Source of the DNA: Patiria pectinifera
Lineage: Eukaryota > Echinodermata > Asteroidea > Valvatida > Asterinidae
Length of the DNA stretch: 64,000 bases
Direction of reading: 5' to 3'
Assembly (NCBI GenBank): GCA_029964075.1
Contig: CM057136.1
Coordinates: 10,106,001-10,170,000, forward strand
How positions within the stretch are numbered: position 1 is the first letter of the stretch; every line of letters begins with the position of its first letter. The notes beneath the pieces were generated by a model. The model had not been told where the DNA came from. It ran no database searches and was given only the letters and a program-made list of their open reading frames with translations. A program made the position numbers and the translations under genes. Of this stretch, positions 1 through 11,580 are shown piece by piece.

Positions 1-339
1 ACTTGTGACTCGTTCACACAAAAAATTGACTGGAGTCAGCAGAATACTGCATTTTGTAAGTTTCTCACAACAAGTTGTGACTTTAAGATTGACTCGAGGC
101 AGATTACTTCAAAAGGACATCATTATACTCGTGCTCGCTCATCTTGTAGGTTACTTGAACATGCGCATAACATAACATATCTCAATATCAAGCACAGATA
201 TATATTGGACTTATGGTAATCAAAATCAACTTCACTTTTCCAATCTTCAGATATGTGTCTCTTATCTTCTTTTGTTAACGAACAACAGCCCAATTGAAGG
301 CTTCTAACATGTCTGATCTGTTTTTTAGGCAGCGAGCAC
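1..339. other. Leading flank, no gene seen
   Basis: I see no coding region or recognisable repeat here. The frame of the polymerase-like fragment that follows is closed by stops in this stretch, so upstream polymerase sequence has been lost or replaced. Confidence 0.5.
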
Positions 340-732
340 ATGTTTTGCAGAGCCTCTCAACCAAATGTTTTTGCAGAGGGATGCTACGTTTGGCCTTCCC
401 TTTACAGCTGCAGCAAGGTGACCAACTCTGACCACCTTCTCGAATGGGGAGGAGATGGAATAGTTGCCCTCTCAAGTAAAACCTACTTCTGTTTTGGCCC
501 CAGCTGTAAGTTCAGCTGCAAGGGATTCAACCACAAATCGAACGACATCACGAAGGAGCTGTATCTGCAAGTCCTGGAATCCCAGTGCGCTGCAGGAGGG
601 GTTAATCGTGGATTCCGTATGCATCATGCGGCCATGTACACCTACGTCCAGGAGAAGTCGGCCTTTACCTATTTCTATCCCAAAAGAAAGGTAGCGGCAG
701 ACGGTGTGTCCACGATCCACCTTGACGTGTAA
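340..732 (+). pseudogene. C-terminal remnant of a family-B DNA polymerase-like protein (Polinton/adintovirus type)
   Basis: A 130-codon open frame ends at a stop at 730-732. The part from about residue 36 onward (G-D-G-I-V-A-L-S-S-K-T-Y-F, then a K-F-S-x-K-G stretch, a conserved N-R-G-F-R, and F-T-Y-F-Y-P-K-R-K-V near the end) matches my memory of the extreme C-terminus of protein-primed family-B DNA polymerases in Polinton/Maverick and adintovirus-like elements. The polymerase catalytic motifs lie further upstream in such proteins and are absent here, so this is only a tail. The first 35 residues look unrelated and may be junction sequence; the ATG at 340 is unlikely to be a real start. It is followed on the same strand, 128 bases later, by a packaging-ATPase-like frame, the gene neighbourhood expected of such an element. 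Family assignment is from recollection and needs a profile search. Confidence 0.45.
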
Positions 733-735
733 TTT

Positions 736-736
<1 letters not shown>

Positions 737-770
<34 letters not shown>
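737..770 (+). repeat. A34 homopolymer
   Basis: An uninterrupted run of about 34 A residues directly follows the polymerase-like stop codon. It could be a slippage-expanded tract or the scar of a processed insertion; it separates the two viral-like frames. Confidence 0.9.
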
Positions 771-772
<2 letters not shown>

Positions 773-860
773 AAAAACAGAACCCTGCTTGTATTCTTTT
801 TAGGGAGGCTATTTTACGTATAATTATGACTTTTTCATCGATCCCTCACCATTTAACACC

Positions 861-1325
861 ATGTCGGTTCAAATGAAACACCCATTCACCTGTGTCATAG
901 CTGGGCCTACTGGATGTGGCAAGACACAGTTTGTCAAACGTCTGTTGTTGCCTACTGGTGAAAACATCATCGACCCCCAGCCTGATTCTATTTTGTGGTG
1001 TTACGGCGAGTATCAAGATGCGTATACGTACTTAGCAAGTGCACTTCCCCATATCCAATTCAATGAAGGAATCCCCGAAGATGTTTACACCCACTTGGAT
1101 CGATCCAAGAAAACTCTAATCGTGATAGATGATCTCATGAGTGAAAGCGGCAACAACAAACGAGTGACAGAACTTTTCACGAAAGGAAGTCACCATAGGA
1201 ATTTGTCGGTGGTGTTGATTCTGCAAAATTTATTTTACAAAGGGAAAGAAATGAGAACCATCAGTCTGAATACTCACTACATGGTGCTGTTTAAAAATCC
1301 CCGCGATGGATCGCTGCGTATTTGA
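861..1325 (+). pseudogene. Truncated A32-like DNA-packaging ATPase (Polinton/adintovirus-type)
   Basis: A P-loop ATPase in the style of poxvirus A32/FtsK-HerA genome-packaging ATPases, which pump DNA into capsids. The frame opens with a natural ATG in context ACACCATGT. Residues 15-22 are a Walker A motif (G-P-T-G-C-G-K-T). Residues about 85-92 (T-L-I-V-I-D-D-L) form Walker B with its acidic pair. A downstream segment with Q-N-L-F and a conserved N-T-H-Y resembles the sensor region of the family. After the K-N-P-R-D segment (about base 1310) the family resemblance stops and the frame runs into a repeat, so the C-terminal part is missing. Together with the polymerase tail upstream it marks an old, broken virus-like transposon. 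An integrated free virus cannot be separated from a Polinton on this evidence. Confidence 0.65.
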
Positions 1326-1329
1326 CCCC

Positions 1330-1800
1330 GTTTTCTCGTGGAGGATCATGATCCTCATCGAGGATCATATCGGTAACCCCGACGAGGATCATAAAACGGG
1401 GCGTGTCTGTGGCGGAGTGACGTCATGGAGGATGACGTCATAGGATGACGTCACAGGATGTGGGCGTGACTGGATGACGTCATAGGATGACGTCACGAGT
1501 TGATGCTGCGCATGCGCAATTCACTCCCTCCACCACTCCCTCCACAATTCCCTCCACCTCCACCACACAAAACGGGGCATGATTTACGCCACACATTTTT
1601 TTTTGTTTCTTTTTATTGTTTATGTTTTGGATGTGTATATGGCGCGCGTTAGCACTGCGCATGCGCGGACAAGTGCGGGCCAGCGCGCGGTAGTGTCGCG
1701 CGTGCACGCGCGCGCGTGCTCACGCGGACACTTTCAGACAAGTCCAGACAAGACGTAGACAAGTCCAGACTTGTCTGTCTCACTCGCACAACGTTACAAT
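1330..1800 (+). repeat. CRE-rich dispersed repeat, copy 1
   Basis: GC-rich repeat abutting the broken ATPase. It holds GAGGATCAT short repeats (1338-1395), five TGACGTCA octamers, a purine-asymmetric block with repeated CTCCCTCCAC, and a distal block with CAAGTCCAGAC repeats. Its 1440-1680 portion is present in inverted orientation at 9925-10157. The two copies could be long terminal inverted repeats of one 8.9-kb element or two independent insertions; no target duplication was found. Confidence 0.75.
1418..1495. promoter_or_regulatory. Cluster of five perfect CRE octamers
   Basis: TGACGTCA occurs at 1418, 1433, 1446, 1475 and 1488. This is the palindromic CREB/ATF consensus. Density is five in 78 bases. 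Whether it is bound in vivo is unknown; the cluster belongs to a mobile repeat. Confidence 0.6.
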
Positions 1801-4800
1801 CGATCATACAGCACGGTTGTTATTCAGTGTGCACTTGGCATGTTCACTTTGTTGAATGAAGAATTTCACAGGAATCTACATTTAATTTTTTTATGAACTG
1901 CAAATATTTTTTGTGTAGTTTTTAAGGAGTTTGAATAGACCTGTGTAGTTTTTTGTTGTAACTGTCATTTCAAATGAAGGATGGAAAGAAACATATCTTT
2001 CGTTCAATGTTCTGCAAAAGTTGAAACTCTTTTTAAACACCATTTTTTTTCTTCTAACGACCATTCATTTCAACCAAAAATACTGTATAACAAATATTTT
2101 GTTTTCAGGTAATAATCCCTTCACCAAATTTATTTTATTTTTCAGTATTATTTTATAAACTTGTATGCATCAAAGCATCTTTCCTCCGCCTGTCTAGTGT
2201 TGGTTCTGTTAATTTTGTTAGTTTCTGGATAATGTGTTCTTTATCTTTGTGTTTATTTGTGAGAGGCCAATATGTGTTGTCTACACTTCAAATTGTCTGT
2301 GTGTCCTGTATGCAATGATACATTGTAGTTGTTGAGCCTTGTACGGATCCCGTACATCTACATGTATCAAGCAATTGGCTGATACTACCGGTATGTATTT
2401 CATCCAAGGCATCATCAGCAGGAAGACAGCGTCTAAACCACCCATCAAACACAGCCTTCATTTTGCGTTCCTCTGTATCCCGGCTGGTTTTTTTTTTGGT
2501 TCTGAATATTTGAGTATTGTTTTTTTGTATTGCAGATGACTGGAACTTCTAGCATTTATTTGTTCAATTTCTTTTATGGATTTCCCAAGCTTGCTTCCCT
2601 TTTCCGTTGTCCTAAGATTCATGTTGTGCCATCTTTCATTATTTTCCCCTAGCGGCGATTCTACAAGACTTTCTATTATTAAACATGAGTCGTTTGAGTG
2701 AGTTATTATAATGTATGCACGCTGGATCAATATCAGTGCATAATGTGTTCTGTTAGGCTGTGCCTGCTGAACTTGTCATGCAACCTGAATGTAACGACAG
2801 AATTATTCAAATGACTTCAAGGGCCTTCCATCATATCCATAGAAGACAATAATGAACAAATGTCGACATTCTGTCATATTCAATGATTTACACAAAAATG
2901 TACATGTAAATGCCTGTTCCTGGGTGTATTCTTGAATAGATTATGAAAGTCAACATATTTTCTATTTAAATTCAAAGGACATTCAAAGTCATTGTCATTT
3001 TAGCAAAAGAGATGAAATAAGAGATGCATCTACATCTACAGCATCTAATGTTACGGAAGAATTTTAATAATTCTGTCACATTTTGTTAGTTGGATAATGC
3101 CAGACATGCATGCTACTGATAAAGGAGAGAAATATACTGAGCTATGACAATTTGTTCGTTTAAATTTGGTTTAAAACATGAGATTTGAATGAAGGATGTG
3201 ACCTTGCATTTAATTTTGTGAAGGTTTAGCAATGATTGGCATGATTGACTTGATAAATGATCAATGATTGACATAATAAATACATTTTAGCACTGACAGT
3301 CATTGAAGAAGAGAAAACTTAACCTCCCTTTATCACCCCATGTAGCACACTCACACCAGTAATTCAGTGTTGGTGTAAAGTACCTTGCCGGAAAAAAAAA
3401 ATACTGGTGACTAAACAGCAAAATCAAATATTTTATTACAGGCCTACATGTACATAGTATACCAGTACATGTTCTTGAAAGTGTTCAAAGCAGCATTATA
3501 TGTAGGGGCATGAGGCATGCAAGGCTGTGTTTGGTCATGCACATACAGGATCCTTTGTTGATGTGTTCATTGTACGTGTACTTGGACATGTACACAATGC
3601 ACTTGATAGTTGAAATGAGTGGCATTTTGCATGACATGGCATTTTGCATGATACATAATGTGAAAGATTGAGAAAAGTGATAACAATTAAGTTTGCGCCA
3701 TTATCAAAGTTTTCACTTGATCCAGCATTTTTCTGGAATTTCAGAATCACATTTTTAAATCCAAAGAGAGGTGTGAATGCATGGCCAGATGTAGCTAGCA
3801 AGAAGCATGTTCAAGCTTCACACTTTAATAGAGAGTTTGTATGAAGATAGAGTGGTCATATCATTGGTAAATGTCCCGCAACCAATGTCCGTTCTTCTTT
3901 GTGTTATTTAACATGGTTAAGGTGTTTTCAGTATTAACAAGTACATGTATGTTTATTCTGAACATGCACAAGGAACATCATGGTACATGTGTATAGGGTT
4001 CAAATTCTTGTTGGGCTTTTTTTTTGCAGACTTTGCATAAAATCCTTTGTTTTTGTTCAGATGTTTTTGTTCTTCTTCCTCCTTGATCTTCTATCCCAAA
4101 TTCTATGTACTTTGTATGTACCAGTACATGTTTCATTTTCTTTGCCACTTTGGACAATAAACATATTTCAATCTTGATGAAACTTGGCATACATGTACAC
4201 TAGGACCCCCATAGTAAAGTCGTGCATGGACAAAAAAAAAAAGTCACGTCACGATGACGTCATACATTGTAAGTCATGTACATGTAAGTCATCTTAAGGG
4301 TGCATTTTTCAATGGCCTACCGGTACATACACACGGACATGTATCTAAAGAACTACATTGTGCAATGTACAAGGCCCATTGGGTTGGAAAAAAACATAGT
4401 CAGGGAAGTGTTATAAATGAAATTTGAGGTGACATCATGATGACATCATCATACATGTCATATGATATGGATTTTTTGAAGTTTTGAAGATTATCACCAT
4501 ACCGGTATAGATGAACGAACATGCTACATTCAAAATTCTTTTGTATTAGGTTTGGTAAGTCATAAATAAATGCACAAAATTTCGAAAAATGTGTGATGTC
4601 ATCAATCGTGACATCATCAAAAATGTGATTTGTTTTTTGAAAAACAATAAGGGAAGGTCCGATTGTTATGAAACTTGGTGGGTAGGTACATGTACAATGT
4701 AGATATTGATAATAGTATGCAAAATCCAAAGTGTCCGAAAATCCGAAAATGTTGACATACATATGTAATGATGACGTCAAACAATTTTTTTTATTTTTTT

Positions 4801-7109
4801 TTTTATTTCATATATTTTCTAATTGCAAAATTTGACATGAAATGCAATCATTTGACTTCAACATCGGCATAATAATAAGACCCTAAACTATTGGTCCTAA
4901 ACAAGTGAAATCATGATTACATCATAATTGGACATGTGACGTAATCTGAAAGTTTTGATTTTTCTTTACTGTGTTTTTGATAATTTAGAAATGAAAGAAA
5001 TGAGATAAAGCCTTGACATGAAAATCTTCCTTAATATCAAATATCCTCAATAAACAGCCATTGTTTGCCCCCTGCATATGGTTACTGAGTTCAGTCTTCT
5101 ACAAAAGGGTTTTCTTTATATATACATGTACGTAGTTTAGTTGGGAATGCTTAAATTTAAATATGGAATGGTTGTGAGAATTATTCAATCAAAGAAATTT
5201 ACTTCTTTTGTGGAATGACACACATTTTATGTTACTTGAATTTTCAAAGTTTTTTGAAGGTCTGTGGACATACATGGATGCACCTACAAAATGTACATAC
5301 ATATACAAACTGTACAAGTAGCATTAGTTTTTGCTTTATGCAGTACGTTTCCTAAAAGCTTTTTGACGAAATTGTTATCCTTTTTCCATGATGTGATACA
5401 TGTACATGTACATGTACATGTATTTATAGCTCTCTGGTTCATGTCCATAATCATCAAGTCATCTTGTACTTTAGATCTGTTCCAACTTGTAACATGTGAA
5501 CACAAAATATTCCAAGTATCGAGGAAGGACTTGGGCATAAAAGCATTGCTTGTTCATTTCCATCTTGATGTGCATTCATTTGTGTTGTTTACAATGTTGG
5601 AATGATGATCCCATTGCCGTGATTGCTGTCTTCCTGAAATCATTTTGACAACTGTTGTATTTAAAGGTACAACTTACTGTACATATACTTTTTGAAATGA
5701 GCGTATTTGTATTGGACACGGCATCGTAAGATAGTTCATTTAAGCATTTCATAATTTTTTTTTGAATAAAGAAAACTGATGTACGATGAGGGCAAATCCT
5801 CCCTTCAGTCACTTTTCTTTCTTCATCCAAAAGTTGACTTCAAAAAGTCAGCTTTGCTTTGTAATTTATGTACATTGTAGCCTTTTTTTCAATAAGAAGG
5901 TAACCGTGGAGTCTGTTGCTTTTCTGCTCTTTAACCCTAACCATTCCAACTCCATCAAAATCCATCCCCCCATTTTGGTGGATTTTGGAGGACTTGGTCC
6001 AGAAGGCCTGGCATGACTAAATATTGATGGAGTATGATGGAGTATGATGGAATTGGGCCTAATGGCCTGAAGCAGTGCTAGGGGTATCCAATTGATTTTG
6101 CCTTGCTTCCTGTACTGCTATTGTGATACTACTAGTGAAAGCCATGTGTAGGATTGAATGGCAATTCCATTATGTCACAGTGATTGATGGATTTTGATGG
6201 ACTTGGTCCAGTTCCTAGTAAAAGACGCTAGGGAGTTAGGGTAATAATCACATTGTCTATCAATCTTCGGTCGTACGTGTAAGCCAGGTTATCTGGCAGC
6301 ATCACAACAAGTAATCACACCTCCAATCTGGTTGGATTCACTCTTCCTGCAAATTTTTTTTTCTACATACATGTATCTGCGAATGTTTGGCTAATTTGAA
6401 CATGTACCGGTACATTGGCTTGAAAGGAGACCTACATGTTCGTGTACTGTAAATGACAACTGATGTACATGTATTGGCCCAAGATCAATTAAAGGATCCA
6501 AAGTCAAGTAAATATTGTTTTTATTTATAGAGTTCAAAGTATACATTTTTTTGGTCAGAAGTTCATGTTTGTCATTCGCATACAAACCAAGAAACCAAGA
6601 TTTGCAATGTTGTATGTGTTTCAAAGATTTCATTTTTCAAAAGAGTTTTACTGTTTAAACAGAAATAGAGTTTTTAACTTCAATGAAAATAGTCCAATGC
6701 ATGTACATTGAAAAGGGGGGCATCAAAATGCATCAAAGAGTTGCATGCATGGATTACAAGAAGCCTGAATGCATCAGAAGAAAATGCATAAAATGTAAAC
6801 CCTGCAAGTTTCTTTATCATTCAGATTTCATTGTCTGTCAGATTTTGTTAAATACTTCTCTCCATTTCTTTTACAGCGTGCGCTGCATGTCAATGGTATG
6901 CTTCAAATTGCACCCATGCTAAACCATATCACTCTTATTTCACTTGATTTGAATCTTATCCACAATATCTCCCATTCTGCTCTCAGTTTTACCTCAAATA
7001 ACCAACTCAGTCTGACCTCTCATTCTTTCCTTTAGTTTTTTGGATGGAATGTGTCTTGTATTTCTTTATCCTTGTTGATTTGTTAAATTCCCCCTCCAAA
7101 TAACTTCAG
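1801..7109. other. AT-rich non-coding stretch, possibly intron
   Basis: No convincing gene. The stretch is AT-rich, carries many ACATGTA-type motifs, and contains a GTACAT microsatellite at 5397-5422. The block 4230-4960 is a degenerate copy of the CRE-satellite family also seen at 35.3, 44.6 and 49.2 kb (GATGACGTCAT-type motifs between AT-rich spacers). At 5940-6240 there are repeated ATTTTGGAGGACTTGG-like phrases. If the terminal exon at 7110 is real, part of this region is its upstream intron. Confidence 0.5.
5397..5422. repeat. GTACAT microsatellite
   Basis: About four uninterrupted copies of the hexamer GTACAT. The same hexamer forms a longer array at 46255-46296. Confidence 0.9.
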
Positions 7110-7343
7110 AGCGAGAATGGGCTGAAACGTAGCGGTTCGCTATCCAAGCTGAGGGCGTCTGTCCGTTGCAGTAGCACCAGACTCCTGAACAAATTGAAGG
7201 GTCGTGAATCGGACGATGAAGGCGGGTGCGTATCGACTGATGATCATTCTCAACCTATTAACCCAAGTTATTATAGGCATAGTTTCCCACCAGTCAAAGC
7301 ATTGCTTAAGACTTACAATCTGTTTGGGATGGGAGAAATGTAG
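7110..7343 (+). CDS. Putative 3'-terminal exon of an unrecognised gene
   Basis: The sequence CCCCCTCC...TAACTTCAG forms a good acceptor. It is followed by a frame open in phase 0 for 77 codons, ending in TAG at 7341-7343. The predicted residues are non-repetitive and protein-like: a basic, serine-rich start (G-L-K-R-S-G-S-L-S-K-L-R), an acidic patch E-S-D-D-E, and an end N-L-F-G-M-G-E-M. I do not recognise the family. A possible micro-exon (6878-6896, preceded by TTCTTTTACAG and followed by GTATGC) lies upstream. I found no further upstream exon with confidence, so this may be the end of a gene whose other exons lie outside the window, or a decayed remnant. Confidence 0.4.
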   Translation, partial: SENGLKRSGSLSKLRASVRCSSTRLLNKLKGRESDDEGGCVSTDDHSQPINPSYYRHSFPPVKALLKTYNLFGMGEM

Positions 7344-9864
7344 AATGCAACCCACTAGCACTGATTTGCTGGGGGGAATTGAACTTAACAAATGGAAATA
7401 CGTATTCATATTAGTAACTGCAAAAAATAAATTGGCAGTAGATTTGACTCTAAGCAATCAGCCAGCCTGGCCTGTGGGATTTGGTACATTACACAGCTTA
7501 ATATCGGCTTTGTTGCTTGCCAGAAATGTGAATCGAAAGATATAACTAAAGTTTTCTTCAAATAAATTACAAAGATTGTAGATTTAAGACTTGATTTCAT
7601 ACACTGTCTTGAAAAACGTACAATTAAGCGTTTAACATCAAATCTATTAGGAGGAAATATAAAGGGATTAAATTCAACAACATTCAGAAACACTGTCTCT
7701 CAAATGTGTACACGTGTGGAGACATTTCTTTGTTCTCGTGTAGTAAAGTTTTCAATTTTGAAAGTGAAAAAGTTTTTAAAATGCTCTTTTTTTTAACCAG
7801 AATTAATTTCCTTGGCTGAAATTCGGACTTAATATCCCTTTTCTAAAACTCTTCCATTTGCGACGGATCAACCCACCTTGGAAATTCTTTGTTTTTGAGT
7901 CAAATCCATATATATATATATTTCGTGAAAACCTTGTGGAGACCTATTCATCTATAGAAATTGCCTTGTGGAGACCTTTACAATGTTTTGTTCCCTATTG
8001 TGTGCGTGTCTCCACAAGGATACAAATTTAAGCACAGTGAAACGAGACTGCGGCTGTTTGAATGAGTATTGTTAGAGAACAGCCTCACATAAATACTTTC
8101 AGCTGAATAAATGTGTACATGTGTGTCTAATCACCGGGTCATGTCGCCGCTGACTTTTTGCAACTCTGGTAACTATTTAACTCAGTATGGAATATATTAG
8201 AATATTCATCCGTGGCACGATGAGAGTTTGGCATGGAATCAGAAAGAAAACTCAAGATTTACTGAAAATGGTTTATGATGTTTATAACTTGTACATATCT
8301 TTGTGTTACCCAACTTTTTATGAGAAATCGAACTGCAAGTTTGAAGTGTACACATTTTTTTTTTTTTTATTGGACAGAGGCCACCTGATTAATTAAAGTC
8401 GGCATTAAATGTATTAAACTCCTTTGGACAGTACACCAAAATTGAAGCCAGTCCTTTTGGTGCGATAACTGCGCATATCATGTTTACCTGTGGCTTCACT
8501 TCATAAGTTATATAATATAATACTTATATCAGATATTTAATATTGATGATTCCAAATTTGTTTTCTGAAACATTTACTGTTAAAGTTCCACACTTACTGT
8601 GAAAATAACCAATTGAGTTGTCTAATTGCATCTTGTGTCACTGGATTGTCTCATTTTTACTTCAGAACAAGTCATATTTTGTTGGGTTAACACCAGGTTT
8701 TGTTAGAAATCGATATTGAAGAGAAGTTGACATTGATTTTTTTAAGCTGTTACAAGTTATGAAGAATCTACAAAGATTTCAAGGGAGCTGTGTCAGAGTT
8801 GAAAGTTATGCTTTCTTGGAAACTGATTAAAACAAAAACACTGTGTCTATATATATCGCAATATTCTGTAAGCCTTGCTACTTACACGTATTGAACATGA
8901 TATTATATTTATCATATATCATGACTTGTCTGATAGTGATCATTTTTTTTTTCATTCACACAAGTTTTAATATTTGTTTTATCAATCGCTTAACTCGATC
9001 CATATTCAAAGTTATTAAGGGGACGAATGATGATGATAACTAAATAAGAAGCACAATCCAAGTGAAAGTTGAGTCATGATTGATGAGTCTGTAGATCATC
9101 CAACATGGCTCAGCAAGGTTAGATGCTGTGTGATGCATGGAGAATATTTGCACTTAGTGTTTTAACTACGAAATACTGGGTTTATTGAGTTTAAATTCCG
9201 GTAACATGTATTGCCGAGAAACATTAGAGACGAGTATTTTTGACAGGTCTGATTAATTGTTGTAATCGATTTTAATTGTGGGAAATATTTGTTCATTTTC
9301 CCCTTATATCGGACACGAATAGCAAAGTGTAAAAAGGATCAATCCAGTTTAATACTGAAAATCATTAAATACAGTTGATTTTAATTTGATAGAAATCTCC
9401 CGAGAGTGATTGTCAGTGCAGGAGTTATTGTAACAACAGTTTAATTATCTTTTAATCAGTTGATGGACATATGTTTGAGGTACGAAATAAAGTTGTAATA
9501 AATAAATATTTTGTATCCACTCTTGTTATCATGCTAATTTATACAGTATTTGGTTGATGAAAGTGGGGCTGTTTGAACCTTGTGTAAGAAAGTATTTGTT
9601 GTGTTGATTTCTGGTTAAAAATAAAATTCGTCATCGTCAAGTCCGGGTGACCAACCATTATTGCAGCACGAATACAGTGGAAACACTAGCAATAGCAGTA
9701 GACTTTCTAAAATAAAGTGTGCTCTCTTCAACGCTTTACGACGAAATGATGAATACGGTTTGAAATGGTGTAGTTTTGTTTTGATCCACCCCTCCTACAA
9801 CCAATCAAATAAGGCGCGCGGTTGCTAAACAACCATCCGTCCAATCACTGCTTTAGCTATTAAA
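7344..9864. other. Non-coding, AT-rich
   Basis: No gene recognised. It would begin as 3' UTR if the exon at 7110-7343 is real. The 7729-7909 stretch is a dispersed repeat with a second copy at 17040-17213. Confidence 0.5.
7729..7909 (+). repeat. Dispersed repeat pair (second copy 17040-17213)
   Basis: Both copies share TTGTTCTCGTGTA at one end, then GGGCTGAAATTCGGACTTAA-like and CCATTTGCGACRAATCAACC-like phrases, in the same orientation, with scattered mismatches. Family unknown. Confidence 0.75.
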
Positions 9865-10240
9865 AACAATGATGTCATCGTTGAGACATGTCCAGACTTG
9901 TCCAGACTTGCCCGGACTTGCCCGCACTTGTCCGCGCATGCGCAGTGCTAACGCGCGCCATATACACATCCAAAACATAAACAATAAAAAGAAACAGAAA
10001 AAAAGGTGTGGCGTAAATCACACCCCGTTTTGTGCGGTGGAGGTGGAGGGAATTGTGGAGGGAGTGAATTGCGCATGCGCAGCATCAACTCCTGACGTCA
10101 TCCTATGACGTCATCCAGTCACGCCCACATCCTGTGACGTCATCCTATGACGTCATTACGCATGCGCAATTCACTCCCTCCACAATTCCCTCCACCTCCA
10201 CCGCACAAAACGGGGTGTGATTTACGCCGCACTTACTACT
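9865..10240 (-). repeat. CRE-rich dispersed repeat, copy 2, with internal foldback
   Basis: Inverted relative to copy 1 at 1330-1800 and closely similar to it. It also contains its own inverted repeat: 10006-10080 pairs with 10157-10232 (about 75 bases, arms beginning GTGTGGCGTAAATCAC and ending GATTTACGCCGCAC). The arms flank a 76-base loop holding four CRE octamers, so the segment can fold into a long hairpin. Confidence 0.8.
10093..10155. promoter_or_regulatory. Cluster of four perfect CRE octamers
   Basis: TGACGTCA at 10093, 10106, 10135 and 10148, sitting in the loop of the hairpin described for the surrounding repeat. Confidence 0.6.
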
Positions 10241-10244
10241 GACT

Positions 10245-11130
10245 AGAATGCTTTTATGTGTTCACAATACAACGACGCTGTTTAGTTATTTCACTGTGTG
10301 ACACAGTGAGAAATTTTGGAATCATAATGGCGTCAGCGATACTTGCTGGGGAGCTCTTGCGTACGACTTTCTGTACTTTGGGACTGTTGTTTCCAGGACA
10401 ATTGTGTGTACGGTAACCCGACGTACCCAGATTTTTAAAGACGAAATTGCCGACCTCAAACTTGTTAGTGCCATATTTGGCAACTATATGTGCGTTATTA
10501 GTTTAATTAACCAAATGAACAGGTTATTAGTTTAATTAACCAAATGAAGGTACCTAAAAAAGAAACATAACAGCATAGAAGACCGACAGACGAACATAAA
10601 ATGTTACAAAATAAACATATTTGTCTGGATAATTTTTTAGGGCGTTACCGGCAAGTTAACACAAACTTGGTATCAAATAGATCATGGGAGTTACTTTTCT
10701 TTGACTTTTCCCACAAGTTTACATGACCTGCAGTGGCGTAGCCCCGGGGGGGGGGGGGGGGCCATTCGCCTCCCCCACTGAGATTTTGAGTTTCTAAAAA
10801 AAATATGATTAATCTACATGACGCCCCTCCCCCCCCCATGAAATGTTCCAGCCCCCCAGCGCCCCCCCCACTGAAAAATTCCTGGCCACGCCACTGACAG
10901 TACATACAGGGGACGAAGTTGGAAAAGAAACACGCATCGCGATATCGGAACGCTTGCGCGTAGTTCAGGCAAGTCAAAAGATATATCTTTCTTTGGTTTT
11001 TTAAAATCTTTTTTCCATGGAAAGTGAATTTCGATTTTCAATTATTTAGCTTGACCCACCCACCAACAATTTGGAAAAAAGATCGAAATTTTAAAACATT
11101 GAAAATTCTGAATGGCCCCTTACATTGAAA
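10245..11130 (+). repeat. Repeat family A, copy 1 (truncated)
   Basis: Matches 23998-24915 almost base for base in the same orientation, including a near-palindrome TCACTGTGTGACACAGTGA and the phrase ATAATGGCGTCAGCG. Homopolymer C/G stretches differ between copies. The other copy is bounded by inverted repeats; this one keeps only the right-hand terminus (GAATGGCCCCTTA at about 11110). Confidence 0.85.
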
Positions 11131-11149
11131 AAAAAAACGTTTTAATTTG

Positions 11150-11580
11150 GCCAACGCGCATGGCTACGGCGACGCACGCGCATACCAGAAACCGAAGACT
11201 TTTTTTGGGCCTAACGCGCATGCTTCGTTGACCAGATTAATCCGGATAATTCCCAGACTTCATTTTTTATATAAAAAATAAAATCTGCCTCAACGATATG
11301 ATTATACCTAATGGATAAATCATTTGGCGAACAAAAAAAAACAAGCAATCAAAACACATATATTAAAAGCGATTCATGAAGAATTATGCGGGTCGTTCGT
11401 TTACATCCCCAATCAAATTATCCGGTTCGTAAGTGACTTCGTCATACACGCGCACGCACCACTGATTACGAGCGCCCATTGGATAATCACTCAAGTTGCG
11501 TTAACTTCCGGTTCCATTGGTGCCATGCTACACCATCATGGCTAAGTTGAGATGACGTCACACTTACAAACCGGATAGGG
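11150..11580 (+). repeat. Repeat family B (related copies 33051-33130, 33400-33665, 51254-51400)
   Basis: Shared phrases: CATACCAGAAACCG, GCGCCCATTGGATAA, GCGTTAACTTCCGGTT and GAGATGACGTCA, at matching spacing in the 11.4 and 33.5 kb copies. The GC-rich part (GCGCGTCGCCGTAGCCATGC) recurs inverted at 33.1 kb and again at 51.3 kb. No coding content. Confidence 0.7.
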
